Below are positions 39,282 through 48,764 of a stretch of 64,000 nt of DNA, in pieces. Location of the stretch: positions 3,374-67,373 of the forward strand of contig CAYSLU010000019.1 of the NCBI GenBank assembly GCA_964431965.1. Reading direction: 5' to 3'. The translations under genes were made by a program, and so were the position numbers. This stretch comes from CAYSLU01 sp964431965. GTDB lineage: Bacteria; Verrucomicrobiota; Kiritimatiellia; CAIKKV01; CAYSLU01. The notes under the pieces are model-generated. The model ran no database searches. It saw only the letters and a program-made list of their open reading frames with translations, and had not been told where the DNA came from. Position 1 is the first letter of the stretch; every line of letters starts with the position of its first letter.

Positions 39282-42200
39282 ATGCAGACTCACCGTCGCG
39301 CGACCATGCCGACAGCCCGCCGGCACTCTGTCGGGTCACTGGGGCTCGTGCTGGCGTCGATGCTCATGGCGGCCCCCGTGCGGGCCGACGACTGGCCCGC
39401 CTACGCGAGAGACGCGCACCGCAGCAACGCATCGAGCGAGCCGCTCGCCTTCCCCCTGCGTCTCGCGTGGTCCTACCAGTGCGCCCAGCCGCCCCGCCCG
39501 GCCTGGCCGGAGCCGGTCAAGACGCTCAACCGATTCGATTTCGATTACGCGTTCCACCCGGTCGTCGCCGGCGGGCTCGTCTGCTTCGGGTCCTCGGCGG
39601 ACGACACCGTTCGCGCGCTGAGCGCGGAGACCGGTTCGGAGAAGTGGCACTTCATCGCCGGCGGACCGGTCCGGTTCGCGCCTCAGATCGCCGGCGGCCG
39701 GGTCTACTTCTCAGCCGACGACGGCGTCGTCTACTGCCTGGATGCCGCCACGGGCACGGTCGTCTGGAAGTTCACCGCCGCCCCGGCCGACGAGCGCATG
39801 ATCGGCAACGAGCGCATGATCTCGCGCTGGCCCGCGCGGACGGGCGTGCTCGTGGACGGCGGCGTGGTCTACGCCACGGCGGGCATGTGGCCGGCCGACG
39901 GCGTTTTCGTCTACGCCCTGGACGCCGCGACCGGCACGGTCATCTGGTGCAACGACACCAGCGGGCTGATCTACGACGCGCGCACGCTGCACACGGGCTC
40001 CGACTTCGCCACCTACGGCGTCTGCCCGCAAGGGGCGCTCCTGGCGTCCGACACCATCCTCCTCGTGCCCACCGGCAAGGCCCTTCCGGCGGGCTTCGAC
40101 CGCAAGACCGGCCAGCTCCTCTACTATCGGATCGACGCCGACAACAACACGCAGGGCGGCACGTGGATTACCATCGACGGGAACAAGTTCCACACCACGC
40201 CCTACATCATCTCGTTCGCGCTCGACTCGGGCCGGCAGGTCGCCAGCTCGTTCGGCGGCGGCACGATTCCGGACTACGCGGAGCGGATCCCCGGCAAGGC
40301 GTACTCGACGTACGAGAAGGTGAGCGCGATCGTCTCAGGCGGGAAGGCCCATGCGCGCAAGGCATCCGGCATGGTGCTGGCGGACACGACGCTGGTGATC
40401 GGACGGGCGGGCTCGGTGACGGCCGAGAGCGCCGGCCCGCGATCGGCGGCCGACCTGCGGTTCGCCCGCGCGGGCGAGGACCTGGCCGTCCTGGCCGGCG
40501 TCGCCGACCGCCGGACGGAGCAGGGGGCCAAGCCCTGGGACGGCTCCTGCATCGAGGTGTTCGGGAACACGCCGGGCCAGGCGCCCATCGGCCAGGTTTT
40601 TCTGGTGCCCGGCACGAAGACGGCGCCGGCTGTCGCGCTGCGTTCGCAGGACGGGAAGGTCGTACCCGCGCCCGGGATTCGGATCAAGTCCGTCGCGACG
40701 GCCAAGGGCTACGAGCTGTCGGCGCTGATCCCGCTCTCCCATCTGGCGCTGAGCGGCACGAGCGCCGCGGTCCGGCTCGAGGCTCAGGTGACCATCCCCG
40801 GCCCCGACGGAACGCGGCAGCGCGGCACGCTCTTCGGCAGCGTCACGGCGCACCAGGACAGCGCGCGGTTCGGCTCGTTCCGCCTCCCGCCGCAGGCCGC
40901 GCTCGCTTCGCCGGACGGCGTGCGGGCCGCGCTCTCGGCCGCGAAGCCCAGCCCCATCGTGATGGGCTGGGCCAGCGAGCTCTGGCGGGCGGACGTCGAC
41001 GGCGAAGCGCGCGGCCTGGCCGTCGCGAACGGGCGCCTCTTCGTCTCGACAAGCTCCGGGAAGGTCTACTGCTTCGAGGAGGGAAGCGGAGGTCAGGGTT
41101 CGGGGGCCAGGGTTCAGGGGGCGAGTGCAGAGAGCCAGGCCTCTGCGCCCAGCCATCCGCCAGCAGCCATCGACCAGCTCCTCTCCGCGGGCATCGACCG
41201 CGGCTACGCGCTGGTCGTCGGTGATGCGGGCGGCGATCTGGCCACGGATATCGCGCGAGCCAGCCAGCTGCACGTCATATCGGTACTGACGGACGAGGCG
41301 GCAGCCCAGAGGTTGCGCGAAAAGCTGCTCGCATCCACAGCGCTCTACGGGAGCCGCGTCCACGTGCAGGTCGTGCCGGATCTCGGCCGGCTTCCCTTCG
41401 CCGACTACTTCGCCAACGCGATCGTGGTGGCCGGGCCCGTCCCGGGGCTCTCGGCCGCGGAGCTCTACCGCGTGCTGCGGCCGTGCGGTGGCCTGCTGCT
41501 ATGCCCCGGCCTGCCGGCGGCGCAGGCGGAGGCGTTGGTCCGCGCCACTGGCGCCGCCGCGTCCGAGCTGAGCCGGGCCGGACAAGTCGTCCGCGGCCGG
41601 CTCCCCGGCGCGATGGACTGGGACTCCAAGTTCGCGCTGGACCAGCGCGTCAAGTGGCCGTTGCGCCTGCTCTGGTTCGGCGGGCCCGGCCCCGCGCAAG
41701 TCATGGACCGCAAGCAGTTCACGGACATCGGCCCGGTGGCCAACGGCCGGCTCTTCGTCATCGGCCAGGACGTGCTAAGCGCCGTGGATGCGTATAACGG
41801 GACGGTGCTCTGGACACGGCCCGTCCCGAAGGACGTCGCCGATCTCCGCCTGGCCGACGAGGTCCACCTCTCCGCCGATGTCGACCGCATCCCGGGAAAG
41901 ACGTACGGGCGCGGGCTCAACGCGGACGGGTCGAACGTCTATCTCCGGCTCACCGGCTATTTCGGCACAAACGCGATGGGCTGCGTGCAGATGGACGCCC
42001 GGACGGGAAGGCAGCTGAAGCTCTACGCTCCCTATGCCGCGCCGACTCGAATCGCGCTCGCGAGCGCGCAGAGCTGGCCGCTGGAGATCGACGCCGCCCA
42101 CTCCGGCACCGTCACCCTCCGGCAGGATGCCGACGGGCTGCTGCTCGTACTCTCGACGACGGATCCGACGATCACGCCGCTCGACCGCTGGGATCTCTAT

Positions 42201-44237
42201 TTCGATTTCCGGCCGGCTGAGACGCGCTACGGCCTCTACGACCGCGGCGTGTTCAGCCTCGCCGTATTCCCGGCGAACAGCGGCGCGTCCGCTTCCTGGA
42301 AGCGGGGAACCGGCGAGGCCGTTCCGAGCGTGACCGTGGCCGGGACGCGCGAGGCCGGGAAGACGGCGACCACGGTGCGCCTGACCTGGGCGGAGCTGGC
42401 CGGACTCACCGGCGGAAAGCCGGCGTCCTTCGGGTTCGGAGTCCGGCTCAACGCCTGCGACAGCGCCGACACGGAGCGCGTCTCTCGGCGCTATCTCTTC
42501 TGCGACCTCGCGGCCGACGGCGTGAACAACGGCTGGGCCAACGTCGTGCTCGACGGCGCGTCCGCGGCGGCGACGGCGGCTCCCGCCGTCGTGGCCGGAC
42601 CGTACACATCGATGCCGGCCCTGCCGATCGATCGGGGGCGCGTTCCGGTTCCGGGCAGTCAGCCCGCGGCCCAGGCGCCGCGCCGGCATCCGCTGACCGG
42701 CGAGGCGACGCCGAAGCTCTACCAGCCCGGCGGGATGTGCGGGGGCCCCGCCTACTCGGCCTTCGTCCGATTCGACCGATCCACGGCCATCGCCATCTAC
42801 GACTTTGCCGACGACAGCGGCACGCGCACGTTCGACGGCGTCAAACCCGGCTGCGCGACCACCATGACCGTCTCTCAGGGCCTGCTGCTCTCGGTGGAGG
42901 GACGCGGCGGATGCACGTGCACGTTCAACTACCAGACGAGCCTGGCGCTCGCGCCGGTCGAGAAGCGCTGGAACGAGGACTGGGCGCTCTTCTTCGATCG
43001 CGACGCGGACAGCCGGGTCGTATCGGCGGCGCTCAACCTGGGCGCGCCCGGCGACCGCCGGGCCGCCGACGGCACGCTCTGGCTGAGCTTCCCGCGCATC
43101 GACAAGGGCAAGGGCGCGCCAGCCACGCCGCCGAACGTCAGCGCCATCGGCGTCGGCAACCGCGAGATGGTGGGCAACCTCCGGGTTCCGCTGACGGTGG
43201 AGACCTACCCGGACGGCGGCACGTACCGGTTCAACGCCGACCGGACTCGCTTCCGCGGCACCGATCGCCCCTGGCTCTACGCCTCCGGCTACCGCGGCAT
43301 CCGCAAGGCGACGCTGAAGCTCGACTGCGGCACCTCGCTCATCTCCGCGCCGGTGGCCCAAGCGCCCGTGCTGGACGGCCGCGCCGACGCCGCCATCCGG
43401 GAAGGCGCGCCGCAGGCCGTTCTGCCCGTGTCGAAGACGGACATACGATTCCGGCACGACGCGTCGAACCTCTACGTCTTCGCCAGCCGTCCGGCGGTGA
43501 TCGCGAAGAAGGGCGAGTCGGTGCCGTGGGTCCGGGACGCCCCGAAGCCGGGGCCCCGCGACGACCAGTCGTTCTACAACGATTGCTGCTGGGAGCTCTT
43601 CCTCGGCGACGCCCGCTCCGGCCGGGTCATGCACCTGCGCCTGATGACGACCGGCGCGCGGTTCGACGCGCTCTCGGAGTCGCCGGCGGCGGCGGGCGAG
43701 AACGTGAAGTGGAACGGGGCGTGGGCTTCGGCGGTCGCGGCGGACGACAACGAGTTCAGCCTCGAGATGGCCATCCCGTGGAAGACGCTGACGGACGCGG
43801 GGCTGGACACGAACAGCCTGGCGGTCAACGCCATGATGAACGGCCCGTTCCGGCAGTCGGAGGCCCTGAGGTTCGTCGGCATGCGCGGGCGTGACCGCTG
43901 CGAGAGCTTCGTTCCGCTCGGGCTCGGCCAGGCGCCGGCCGGCGCCGCCGCGCGCCCCGTCACCGTACGGCTCCACTTCGCCGAGCCCGACGCCGACGCC
44001 AGGGCGGGGCAGCGCGTGTTCGACGTCCGGCTCCAGGGGCAGACCGTCCTGACGGCTTTCGACATTGTGAAGGAAGCCGGCGCGCCGCGCACCGCGTTGG
44101 TGAAGGAGTTCACGGGCGTGCAGGCCGGCGCGGCGCTGACCCTCGAGTTCGAGGCGGCAGCGACGGCGATGACGGCGGGCAGCGCCCCGGTGCTCTGCGG
44201 GCTGGAACTGATCGACGAAGCGGCGCGTCCGCAGTAG
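39282..44237 (+). CDS. Giant secreted PQQ-like propeller protein with methyltransferase-like, CBM9-like and malectin-like domains (1)
   Basis: A 1651-residue protein. ATG 39282 or 39306 gives a signal peptide ending PVRADDW; an upstream ATG at 39216 is unlikely. In order: a PQQ/BamB-type beta-propeller (about 25-370, repeated CFGSSADDTVRAL and YCLDAATGTVVWKF units); an inserted CBM9-like domain (about 373-536); one more propeller unit ending SGKVYCFEEG; a repeat-derived linker (603-615); a SAM-methyltransferase-like Rossmann domain (about 633-740); propeller and CBM9-like segments; a C-terminal CBM9 domain (about 1363-1550); and a malectin-like domain ending LCGLEL. It is followed 15 bases later by its paralogue. 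The substrate is presumably a complex glycan. Confidence 0.7.
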   Translation: MQTHRRATMPTARRHSVGSLGLVLASMLMAAPVRADDWPAYARDAHRSNASSEPLAFPLRLAWSYQCAQPPRPAWPEPVKTLNRFDFDYAFHPVVAGGLVCFGSSADDTVRALSAETGSEKWHFIAGGPVRFAPQIAGGRVYFSADDGVVYCLDAATGTVVWKFTAAPADERMIGNERMISRWPARTGVLVDGGVVYATAGMWPADGVFVYALDAATGTVIWCNDTSGLIYDARTLHTGSDFATYGVCPQGALLASDTILLVPTGKALPAGFDRKTGQLLYYRIDADNNTQGGTWITIDGNKFHTTPYIISFALDSGRQVASSFGGGTIPDYAERIPGKAYSTYEKVSAIVSGGKAHARKASGMVLADTTLVIGRAGSVTAESAGPRSAADLRFARAGEDLAVLAGVADRRTEQGAKPWDGSCIEVFGNTPGQAPIGQVFLVPGTKTAPAVALRSQDGKVVPAPGIRIKSVATAKGYELSALIPLSHLALSGTSAAVRLEAQVTIPGPDGTRQRGTLFGSVTAHQDSARFGSFRLPPQAALASPDGVRAALSAAKPSPIVMGWASELWRADVDGEARGLAVANGRLFVSTSSGKVYCFEEGSGGQGSGARVQGASAESQASAPSHPPAAIDQLLSAGIDRGYALVVGDAGGDLATDIARASQLHVISVLTDEAAAQRLREKLLASTALYGSRVHVQVVPDLGRLPFADYFANAIVVAGPVPGLSAAELYRVLRPCGGLLLCPGLPAAQAEALVRATGAAASELSRAGQVVRGRLPGAMDWDSKFALDQRVKWPLRLLWFGGPGPAQVMDRKQFTDIGPVANGRLFVIGQDVLSAVDAYNGTVLWTRPVPKDVADLRLADEVHLSADVDRIPGKTYGRGLNADGSNVYLRLTGYFGTNAMGCVQMDARTGRQLKLYAPYAAPTRIALASAQSWPLEIDAAHSGTVTLRQDADGLLLVLSTTDPTITPLDRWDLYFDFRPAETRYGLYDRGVFSLAVFPANSGASASWKRGTGEAVPSVTVAGTREAGKTATTVRLTWAELAGLTGGKPASFGFGVRLNACDSADTERVSRRYLFCDLAADGVNNGWANVVLDGASAAATAAPAVVAGPYTSMPALPIDRGRVPVPGSQPAAQAPRRHPLTGEATPKLYQPGGMCGGPAYSAFVRFDRSTAIAIYDFADDSGTRTFDGVKPGCATTMTVSQGLLLSVEGRGGCTCTFNYQTSLALAPVEKRWNEDWALFFDRDADSRVVSAALNLGAPGDRRAADGTLWLSFPRIDKGKGAPATPPNVSAIGVGNREMVGNLRVPLTVETYPDGGTYRFNADRTRFRGTDRPWLYASGYRGIRKATLKLDCGTSLISAPVAQAPVLDGRADAAIREGAPQAVLPVSKTDIRFRHDASNLYVFASRPAVIAKKGESVPWVRDAPKPGPRDDQSFYNDCCWELFLGDARSGRVMHLRLMTTGARFDALSESPAAAGENVKWNGAWASAVAADDNEFSLEMAIPWKTLTDAGLDTNSLAVNAMMNGPFRQSEALRFVGMRGRDRCESFVPLGLGQAPAGAAARPVTVRLHFAEPDADARAGQRVFDVRLQGQTVLTAFDIVKEAGAPRTALVKEFTGVQAGAALTLEFEAAATAMTAGSAPVLCGLELIDEAARPQ
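41091..41125 (+). repeat. Heptanucleotide array (TCAGGGT type) inside the PQQ gene
   Basis: Units TCAGGGT, TCGGGGG, CCAGGGT and TCAGGGG in a row are read in frame as a Gly/Ser/Gln-rich linker. They lie between the last propeller strand and the methyltransferase-like domain. The paralogue has a different array at the same place. Confidence 0.75.
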
Positions 44238-44252
44238 CGCATAGGAGTCACC

Positions 44253-47200
44253 ATGAACGGCAGTCGACGCGGATCGAGGTGGATCCCGCGGGCATGCGGG
44301 GCGCTGGCCGTCGGATGGGCTTGCGCCGCCGCAGGCGCCGACTGGCCGACGTACCGGCATGACATCCGGCGAAGCGCCGTTACCGAGGAAGCGCTCGCGC
44401 TGCCCCTGAAGCCGGCCTGGACCTATGTCTGCCCCCAGCCGCCGGCCCCGGCCTGGCCGGACCCCTTCCAACTCATCAACCGCCTGGACTTCGACTATGC
44501 GCCGCAGCCGGTCGTCGCGGAGGGAATCGTGTGCTTCGGCTCCTCGGCCGACGATACCGTTCGCGCCCTCGACGTGAAGACCGGGAAGGAGAAATGGCAT
44601 TTCATCGCCGGCGGACCGGTCCGGTTCGCGCCGCAGATCGATCGGGGGAAAGTCTACTTCGCGGCGGACGACGGGGTCATCTACTGCCTCGATGCCGGCT
44701 CGGGGAAGGCGGTCTGGACCGTTCGGGCGGCGCCGGCCGACGAGCGCATGGTGGGTCAGCACCGGATGATCTCCCGCTGGCCGGTGCGAACGGGCGTCCT
44801 GGTGACCGACGGCGTCGTGTACGGCGTGGCGGGGATGTGGCAGTCGGAGGGGATGCTCGTCTACGCCCTCGAAGCCGATACGGGGCGGGAGCTCTGGTGC
44901 AACGACGCCAGCGGCTATTCCGCGCAAGGGGCGCTGCTGGCCAGCGACGATCTCCTGCTGGTGCCCAACGGCAACGAGCGGCCCACGCCGTTGAACCGCC
45001 GCACCGGGGCTCCGGTGGCGTGGCCCAAGAGCGGCCAGCCCGGCGCGGGCGGGACGTGGCAGACGATCGACCGCAACAAGCTCTACGCCTTCGCGTACCA
45101 CCGAAGCAGCGTGCTCATGATCCAGCCCTATGCGCTGACCAACGGCCTGACGGGCCGCTGCTGGGGCGCTGACGTCGTCCCGCAGCTGACGCTCCGGACG
45201 CCGTGGAAGCCCGGGCAGGTTCAGGACAAGGGCAAGGTCAGCGCCATCGTTCACGAGGGGAAGCCCTACGCCCGCAGGGCGTACGGGATCGCGCTGGCAA
45301 AGGGCTCGCCCGCTCCCGCCCTGCTGCTCGGCGATGAAGGCGCGGTGATCGCCCAGGACCCCAACACCCAGCGCGAGCTGTGGCGCGCGGCCGTGCGCGG
45401 CGAAGCGCGCGAAATCGCCGTGGCCGATGGCCGCCTGTTCGTCGGCACCAGCAGTGGCGCGATCTACTGCTTCGAGCCCGGAAAGGGTGGTCCGGGGCCG
45501 GTGATCAGTGGTCAGTCATCAGCGGCCAGTCATCAGCTGGCGACACAACCACTGGCCACTGACCGCCGATCACCGATCACTGACGCGGTCCGCACCTCCG
45601 GCATGGATCGCGGCTTCGCGCTGGTGATCGGCGACCCGGACGCCCGGCTTTCGCTGACGCTGGTCGCGCAGACGCAGCTCCGCGTCGTGAACGTCCTGAC
45701 CGATGCCGCCGCGGCGCAGGCGCTGCGGGAGCGCCTGCTCGCCGGGACGACGTCATACGGCTCGCGCCTCCACGTGCAGACGGTGGAGCGGCTCGACCGC
45801 CTGCCGTTCGCCCGCTACTTCGCCAATGCCGTGATCGTCGCGGCGCCGGCGCCCGGCCTCTCGGGCCCGGAGCTGTATCGGGTGCTTCGCCCGTGCGGCG
45901 GCATCATGCTCCTCCCGGGCTTGAAGCGCCCCGAGGCGGACGCCCTCGTCGCCGCCAGCGGCGCGACGGCCAGAGAGCGGCGATCATCCGCCGACGGCGC
46001 GCGCGTCGTGCGCGGCAAGCTGCCGGGCGCCCTCGACTGGGACACGAATCCCAAGGAGTACACGACCGACCAGTCCGTCCGGTGGCCGCTTCGGCTGCTC
46101 TGGTTCGGCGGGCCGGCTACACGCCAGGTTCAGAACGCCGAGCAGGGCGCACCCGGTCCGGCCGCGGGGAATGGCCGGTACATCATGTTCAGCGAACAGG
46201 CGCTGACCGCCGTCGATGCGTACAACGGCGAAGTGCTCTGGTCGCGGCCGATCCCGCGGCAATGGCCGCTGGTGCGCGATGTGGACGGCATGCTGGTCTC
46301 CGTCTCCGAGCACGCGCCGTACGGGAAGGCGGATCTGCTCCGCGGCTGCCGTCTCAACGACGACGCGGTTATCCTCCAACTGGGGCGGGGGTACTGGCGC
46401 GGACGAAGCGACGCGTTCATCCGTCTGGACGCGCGCTCCGGCGAGCAGACGAAGATTCACGGCCCCTGGCTGCCCTCCCCCGCCATCTCGCTGGCGACGC
46501 CCCGGACCTGGCCGGTGGACGTGGACACGCACCACTCCGGGACGCTGAGCCTGGAAGCCGGGGCCACGGGGCTGGTCGTCACGCTGGCGACCCGCGATCC
46601 GGTCGTGACGCCGCTGGACGCCTGGGAGCTGTTCTTCGATCTGCGTCCGCCGGAGTCGCGCTACGGCCTCTACGAGCGCGGCGCGTTCAATGTGCGTGTG
46701 GCCGTGGCCCAAGGGCCGGACGCACCGCCGTCCTGGAGCCGCGGAAACGGCTTGGCGTTCCCCTCGCTCGGCGTCTCGGGCGCGCGCACGGCGGACGGGA
46801 CCGTGACCACGGTCGTGGTGCCGTGGTCGGAACTGGAAGCGGTGGCCGGCACCCGGCTGACCGGCTTCGGCTTCGCGGCCACGCTCAACTCGCGCGACGG
46901 CGCGGGGAGCGGCTCGCTCGTGCGCCGCCACCTCTTCGGCGATTGGGCGGCCGACGGGATCAACAACGGCTGGGCCGCCGTGACCATCGGCGACTCCGCA
47001 CCGGCGCCGGACACCTCCGCGCCGCCCGCCATCGTGGCGGGCCCCTCCAACACCCTCAAGGAGCCGGCCGGGCGCGCGTGGGGCGGACGCGCGGCTAATG
47101 CGACCGCCATCGGGACTCCGGCGATTCACCCGCTCACGGGCGAACCCGTACCGAAGGTCTTCGGCGTGGCCCCCGTGTGCGGCGCCTCCTACTACGCCGG

Positions 47201-48764
47201 GGCCCTCATCTCCGGGCGCGGGACCATCTGCGACCTGATCGACAACAGCGGATTCCACCCGGTCGGCGGCGTGAAGACCGGCTGCACGGTGCCCCAGCTC
47301 ATCGCGCTCGGCATGCTGATCATCTCCGAGGAGACGGGCCACTGCGTCTGCAACTATCCGCTGCGCACAAGCCTGGCCATGGCGCCGGCCGACCGGCGCC
47401 TGAACGAAGACTGGGCGCAGTACTACGAGCGCGACGCGGACACCGTGGTGCGGCAGGCCCATCTGAACTTCGGCGCGGCGGGCGATAGGCGGGATCCGGC
47501 CGGCCAGCTGTGGCTCGGATTTCCCCGGCGCGACACGGCGCAGACTCCCGAGGACTTTCCCAACTGCGACCATCCCCTGCCCTATCCCCAGGGCATGCGC
47601 GACGCGCAAACCGGCCTCTGGTACCGGCGGCCCATCCGGCCGGCCGTCTGGGTGCCCATGCAGGTTGACGCCCTGGCCGGCTTCGGGCCGTACCGCTTCA
47701 GCACCGATCGGGTGGCCATCCAGGGAACGGACCGCCCCTGGCTCTACGGCTCCGGGTATCGCGGGATCAAGAGGGCCACACTCCAGCTGAGCCAGTTCAA
47801 ACCGCTCGCGTCCGGACGCGCTTCAGCCGCACCGGTCGTGGACGGCAAGCTTGCCGAGGCGATGTGGCAGGACGCGCCCGCTTCCGTCGCTCCGGCCCAG
47901 CCGCTGCTGCCCTTCACCGAAACACGCATCCGCTTCCGCCACGACGACCAGAGCCTGTACGTGGGCCTGAGCCGCCCGCCGAGCGTCTTCCGTCCCCCGC
48001 GCGCCGTCCGGGCCGCCGGCACCTCGCATGGCGCCTTCGTGAGCGAGCCGCGCGCCTGGCAGACCGGCGCGAGCAAGCCCGACGAGCCGTCGCCGAAGGA
48101 CAACCTGTGGCGCCTGATCCTCAGCGACCGCGCCGGCCGGAAGGCCGTGCATCTCACCGTGACGGCGGGCGGCCTTCGAGCCGATGCACTGGGCCAGGCC
48201 GGAACGACCAACGCGGCCGACCGGACGTGGAACGCCGCGTGGCAGGGAGCAGCTGTTGCCGACACGAACGGCCTGACGATCGAGATGGCGATTCCGTGGG
48301 CCGTCCTGGAAGGTGTTGGACTAAGCCGCGATCAGCTGGCCGTCAACTGCCTGATGTACGATCCGGGCATCGGCCTGGAGTCTCTGACATACCTGGGGAT
48401 GAACGGCGCCGACGCCTGCGCGAACTTCACGCCGCTGGGTCTCGGCGCGCCGGCGCCCGTGCCCCCGCGCGCGTTCACCGTCCGCCTGCACTTCGCCGAG
48501 CCGGACGCGAATGCCACGCCCGGCCAGCGCGTGTTCGCCGTGAAGCTCCAAGGGCAGACCGTGCTTCAGGAGCTCGACATTGCGAAGGAGGCGGGGGGCC
48601 CCCGGCGAGCGCTGGTCAGGGAATTCACGGGCATCCGGGCCGCCGAGGCGCTGGTGATCGAGTTCGCTCCCGCAGCGCCCGCTTCCTCCCTCACCCCAGG
48701 CAATGTCCCCGTCATCTGCGCCCTCGAGCTGACAGAATCCCTTAGCGAAAAGGAGTCCCGGTGA
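44253..48764 (+). CDS. Giant secreted PQQ-like propeller protein with methyltransferase-like, CBM9-like and malectin-like domains (2)
   Basis: A 1503-residue paralogue of the preceding protein. AGGAGTC precedes the ATG, and a signal peptide ends near AAAGADW. The propeller (about 30-410) has the same CFGSSADDTVRALD units but lacks the CBM9-like insert. Next come a repeat-coded linker (416-444), the methyltransferase-like domain (GMDRGFALVIGD to LRPCGGIMLLPG), more propeller, CBM9-like segments and a malectin-like domain (VRLHFAEPDANATPGQRVFAV). Its stop overlaps the heparinase gene as GTGA. Long stretches such as DRPWLYGSGYRGIK and its DRPWLYASGYRGIR counterpart show the duplication. Confidence 0.7.
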   Translation: MNGSRRGSRWIPRACGALAVGWACAAAGADWPTYRHDIRRSAVTEEALALPLKPAWTYVCPQPPAPAWPDPFQLINRLDFDYAPQPVVAEGIVCFGSSADDTVRALDVKTGKEKWHFIAGGPVRFAPQIDRGKVYFAADDGVIYCLDAGSGKAVWTVRAAPADERMVGQHRMISRWPVRTGVLVTDGVVYGVAGMWQSEGMLVYALEADTGRELWCNDASGYSAQGALLASDDLLLVPNGNERPTPLNRRTGAPVAWPKSGQPGAGGTWQTIDRNKLYAFAYHRSSVLMIQPYALTNGLTGRCWGADVVPQLTLRTPWKPGQVQDKGKVSAIVHEGKPYARRAYGIALAKGSPAPALLLGDEGAVIAQDPNTQRELWRAAVRGEAREIAVADGRLFVGTSSGAIYCFEPGKGGPGPVISGQSSAASHQLATQPLATDRRSPITDAVRTSGMDRGFALVIGDPDARLSLTLVAQTQLRVVNVLTDAAAAQALRERLLAGTTSYGSRLHVQTVERLDRLPFARYFANAVIVAAPAPGLSGPELYRVLRPCGGIMLLPGLKRPEADALVAASGATARERRSSADGARVVRGKLPGALDWDTNPKEYTTDQSVRWPLRLLWFGGPATRQVQNAEQGAPGPAAGNGRYIMFSEQALTAVDAYNGEVLWSRPIPRQWPLVRDVDGMLVSVSEHAPYGKADLLRGCRLNDDAVILQLGRGYWRGRSDAFIRLDARSGEQTKIHGPWLPSPAISLATPRTWPVDVDTHHSGTLSLEAGATGLVVTLATRDPVVTPLDAWELFFDLRPPESRYGLYERGAFNVRVAVAQGPDAPPSWSRGNGLAFPSLGVSGARTADGTVTTVVVPWSELEAVAGTRLTGFGFAATLNSRDGAGSGSLVRRHLFGDWAADGINNGWAAVTIGDSAPAPDTSAPPAIVAGPSNTLKEPAGRAWGGRAANATAIGTPAIHPLTGEPVPKVFGVAPVCGASYYAGALISGRGTICDLIDNSGFHPVGGVKTGCTVPQLIALGMLIISEETGHCVCNYPLRTSLAMAPADRRLNEDWAQYYERDADTVVRQAHLNFGAAGDRRDPAGQLWLGFPRRDTAQTPEDFPNCDHPLPYPQGMRDAQTGLWYRRPIRPAVWVPMQVDALAGFGPYRFSTDRVAIQGTDRPWLYGSGYRGIKRATLQLSQFKPLASGRASAAPVVDGKLAEAMWQDAPASVAPAQPLLPFTETRIRFRHDDQSLYVGLSRPPSVFRPPRAVRAAGTSHGAFVSEPRAWQTGASKPDEPSPKDNLWRLILSDRAGRKAVHLTVTAGGLRADALGQAGTTNAADRTWNAAWQGAAVADTNGLTIEMAIPWAVLEGVGLSRDQLAVNCLMYDPGIGLESLTYLGMNGADACANFTPLGLGAPAPVPPRAFTVRLHFAEPDANATPGQRVFAVKLQGQTVLQELDIAKEAGGPRRALVREFTGIRAAEALVIEFAPAAPASSLTPGNVPVICALELTESLSEKESR
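45501..45584 (+). repeat. Inverted heptanucleotide arrays (TGATCAG type) inside the second PQQ gene
   Basis: Twelve units of 7 bases. The first half uses TGATCAG, TGGTCAG, TCATCAG and CGGCCAG; the second half uses the complementary ACTGGCC, ACTGACC, GCCGATC and ACCGATC, so the DNA can form a hairpin. It is translated in frame as a Ser/Gln/Thr-rich linker just before the methyltransferase-like domain. Confidence 0.8.
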
